The notes under the pieces are model-generated. The model was not told the origin of the DNA. It saw only the letters and a program-made list of their open reading frames with translations, and did not search any database. The position numbers were made by a program, and so were the translations under genes. Positions 62,597 through 64,000 of a DNA stretch of 64,000 bases are shown here, piece by piece; position 1 is the stretch's first letter; every line of letters begins with the position of its first letter. Source of the stretch: Sphingobacteriia bacterium 28-36-52 (lineage in GTDB: Bacteria > Bacteroidota > Bacteroidia > Chitinophagales > Chitinophagaceae); the NCBI GenBank assembly GCA_002281575.1, contig NCGN01000015.1:1-64000 (forward strand), written 5' to 3'.

Positions 62597-64000
62597 ATGA
62601 ACAAGTTTATTCTAAACACATTAGGCATTTTGCTTTTCTTCAGTGCTTGTAAAAAAGACGAAGTGGTAACTTATGCTGATACCAATGTAACAGCTCCTAC
62701 TGCTATTACTGCTGTTACTGCAGGACAATCTGGAAAAGTGACTTTCACTGTTTCTGTTGATTCAAAGTTAACTGCAACTTACACTGCTACAGGAACTAAT
62801 TTGACTGTAACAAACGGATCAGGTTCTGTATCTGGTTCAACATTAGATGTCAATTTTTCTACTACAACCGATGGAGCTGGATCAGTTGTTTTAACTGTAA
62901 CCGATTCTAGAGGTAGAACATCTAAAGCAACTGCAGTAGTTCAAATTGGTAAAGTAATTACTGAGCAATTGGTTACTACTAATGTGACTGCTAATACTAC
63001 TTGGACTGCAGATAAAGTATGGATCTTGGGTGGCAGAATTACTGTTACATCAGGTGCAACTTTAACTATTGAGCCAGGTACAATTATTAAAGGACAAGCG
63101 GGAACTGGTTCAAACGCTACTGCACTTTTGATTGCTAGAGGTGCAAAAATTAATGCAGCTGGTACAGCTACTAAGCCAATCATATTTACCAGTGTAGCCG
63201 ATGAGCTTTCAATTGCTAATGTAGCTGCTGGAAATTTTGTTTCTCCTAATTTAGCTCCAACTGTGAATGGTTTGTGGGGTGGTTTAATTATCTTGGGTAA
63301 AGCAAATATTTCTGCTTCTTCAAGCGGTACACAAAAAACAGAAGTACAAATTGAGGGTATTCCAACATCTGATCCAAATGGTTTATATGGTGGAAACGAT
63401 GATGCAGATAATTCTGGTGTATTAAAGTATGTGTCTGTTCGTCATGGTGGTACTGAAATTGGTGCAGGTAATGAAATCAACGGTATTACTTTTGGTGGTG
63501 TAGGTTCAGGTACTGTGGTAGAGAATATTGAAGTAATTGGTAACCAAGATGATGGAATTGAGTGGTTTGGTGGTACTGTAAATTGTAAAAATGTAGTTGT
63601 TTGGAACGCTGGTGATGATGGTTTAGATACCGACCAAGCATACAGAGGAACTGTAGAGAATTTTGCAATCATTTCTGCTGGTGGTAGTTCATTTGAATTA
63701 GATGGACCAGAAGGTACTTACGGTGTTACTTTAACAGGTCATACTTTCAACAAAGGTTTTGTTGATGTAACTGGTAATGCTGGAAACTTCATTGATAACG
63801 ATGCAAACACAATCGTTAACCTTAAAAATATTTATGCAAAAGGATTTTCAGCAACTACTTTCACTCAAAATATAACTGAGGTATACACCACTTACACTAC
63901 AACAAGCGGTATTACTTTTAGCAATATCGTAATGAACGTAGCAAGTGTTGATTTATACAAGTACATAGATAAAGCAACTGCTGCAAACGTACCTGCGTCT
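62597..64000 (+). CDS. Beta-helix lipoprotein (partial, runs off the window)
   Basis: At least 468 codons with no stop before base 64000. It starts with a lipoprotein signal (MNKFILNTLGILLFFSAC), then an Ig-like segment, then a long right-handed beta-helix: TTWTADKVWILGGRITVTSG, ATLTIEPGTIIKGQAGTG, GTATKPIIFTS, NGLWGGLIILGKANI, DDGIEWFGGTVNCKNVVVWN. Similar large lipoproteins are common in Chitinophagaceae and often lie near TonB-dependent receptors. Function unknown. The 129-base spacer before it has the repeated TTAACA boxes. Confidence 0.82.
   Translation, partial: MNKFILNTLGILLFFSACKKDEVVTYADTNVTAPTAITAVTAGQSGKVTFTVSVDSKLTATYTATGTNLTVTNGSGSVSGSTLDVNFSTTTDGAGSVVLTVTDSRGRTSKATAVVQIGKVITEQLVTTNVTANTTWTADKVWILGGRITVTSGATLTIEPGTIIKGQAGTGSNATALLIARGAKINAAGTATKPIIFTSVADELSIANVAAGNFVSPNLAPTVNGLWGGLIILGKANISASSSGTQKTEVQIEGIPTSDPNGLYGGNDDADNSGVLKYVSVRHGGTEIGAGNEINGITFGGVGSGTVVENIEVIGNQDDGIEWFGGTVNCKNVVVWNAGDDGLDTDQAYRGTVENFAIISAGGSSFELDGPEGTYGVTLTGHTFNKGFVDVTGNAGNFIDNDANTIVNLKNIYAKGFSATTFTQNITEVYTTYTTTSGITFSNIVMNVASVDLYKYIDKATAANVPAS

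Overview
This window is chromosomal DNA from a Gram-negative member of the Bacteroidota, most likely the family Chitinophagaceae; a Sediminibacterium-like organism is my guess, not something I could test. Supporting signs are a SusC/SusD pair, a gliding-type GldF-GldG fusion, a MurF-alanine racemase fusion, a protein with a type IX secretion (T9SS) C-terminal sorting domain, many SPII lipoproteins, near absence of Shine-Dalgarno sequences, and repeated TAnnTTTG promoter boxes. It is AT-rich and has no rRNA, prophage, insertion sequence or CRISPR array that I can see.

Layout. 1-2133: iscS-iscU-iscA iron-sulfur operon closed by a terminator. 2262-8158: gldFG fusion, TerC-family membrane protein, murF-alr fusion. 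8159-12547: TPR protein (minus), beta-barrel protein, SprB-repeat-like exported protein, lspA. 12551-15446: DUF4143 AAA ATPase behind a 37-bp repeat array, then a lipoprotein amidohydrolase. 15459-17609: an SDR-AraC gene pair flanked by two inverted copies of a conserved palindromic element. 17613-21824 (minus): fumC, an enoyl-CoA hydratase, a B12-binding protein, gltX. 21873-23643: polysaccharide deacetylase, TatD nuclease, tRNA-Ser(GGA).

23784-34566 is a copper/heavy-metal resistance operon: an HYC_CC_PP protein, an HMA-domain protein, a DUF3347 lipoprotein, a CusA-type RND pump split by a frameshift, a TolC-type channel, a Tat-exported multicopper oxidase, two metal-binding CusB-type adaptors and a PepSY protein. 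34910-37846 is a large T9SS-exported Ig/HYR surface protein with an in-frame stop at the end of its signal peptide. 38002-39132 is a second DUF4143 ATPase, again behind an operator-like palindrome array.

39165-57169 is a complete sialic-acid utilisation locus: a divergent GntR/FadR regulator, SusC, SusD, Neu5Ac lyase, Kelch-type Neu5Ac epimerase, MFS transporter, GH33 sialidase, AGE-type epimerase, a three-domain esterase-esterase-GH20 enzyme, and a broken GH2 glycosidase. Together they would trim sialylated, O-acetylated glycans, import the sugars and convert sialic acid toward GlcNAc/GlcN-6-P.

57172-60969 is a defence or stress-like cluster: XRE regulator, a small helical protein plus NTase-like/HEPN protein, a second XRE protein, and a HipB-HipA module behind a concentric operator that encloses its promoter box. 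The window ends with an LtaS-like sulfatase-fold membrane enzyme and the start of a beta-helix lipoprotein that runs off the end.

The least explained items are the conserved palindromic element with copy-specific outer stems (15459-15570, 17495-17609), the operator arrays before the DUF4143 genes, and four possible gene lesions (cusA, the T9SS protein, GH2, the first GldF membrane segment). Several lesions in one window could be real decay or assembly error; raw reads would decide.
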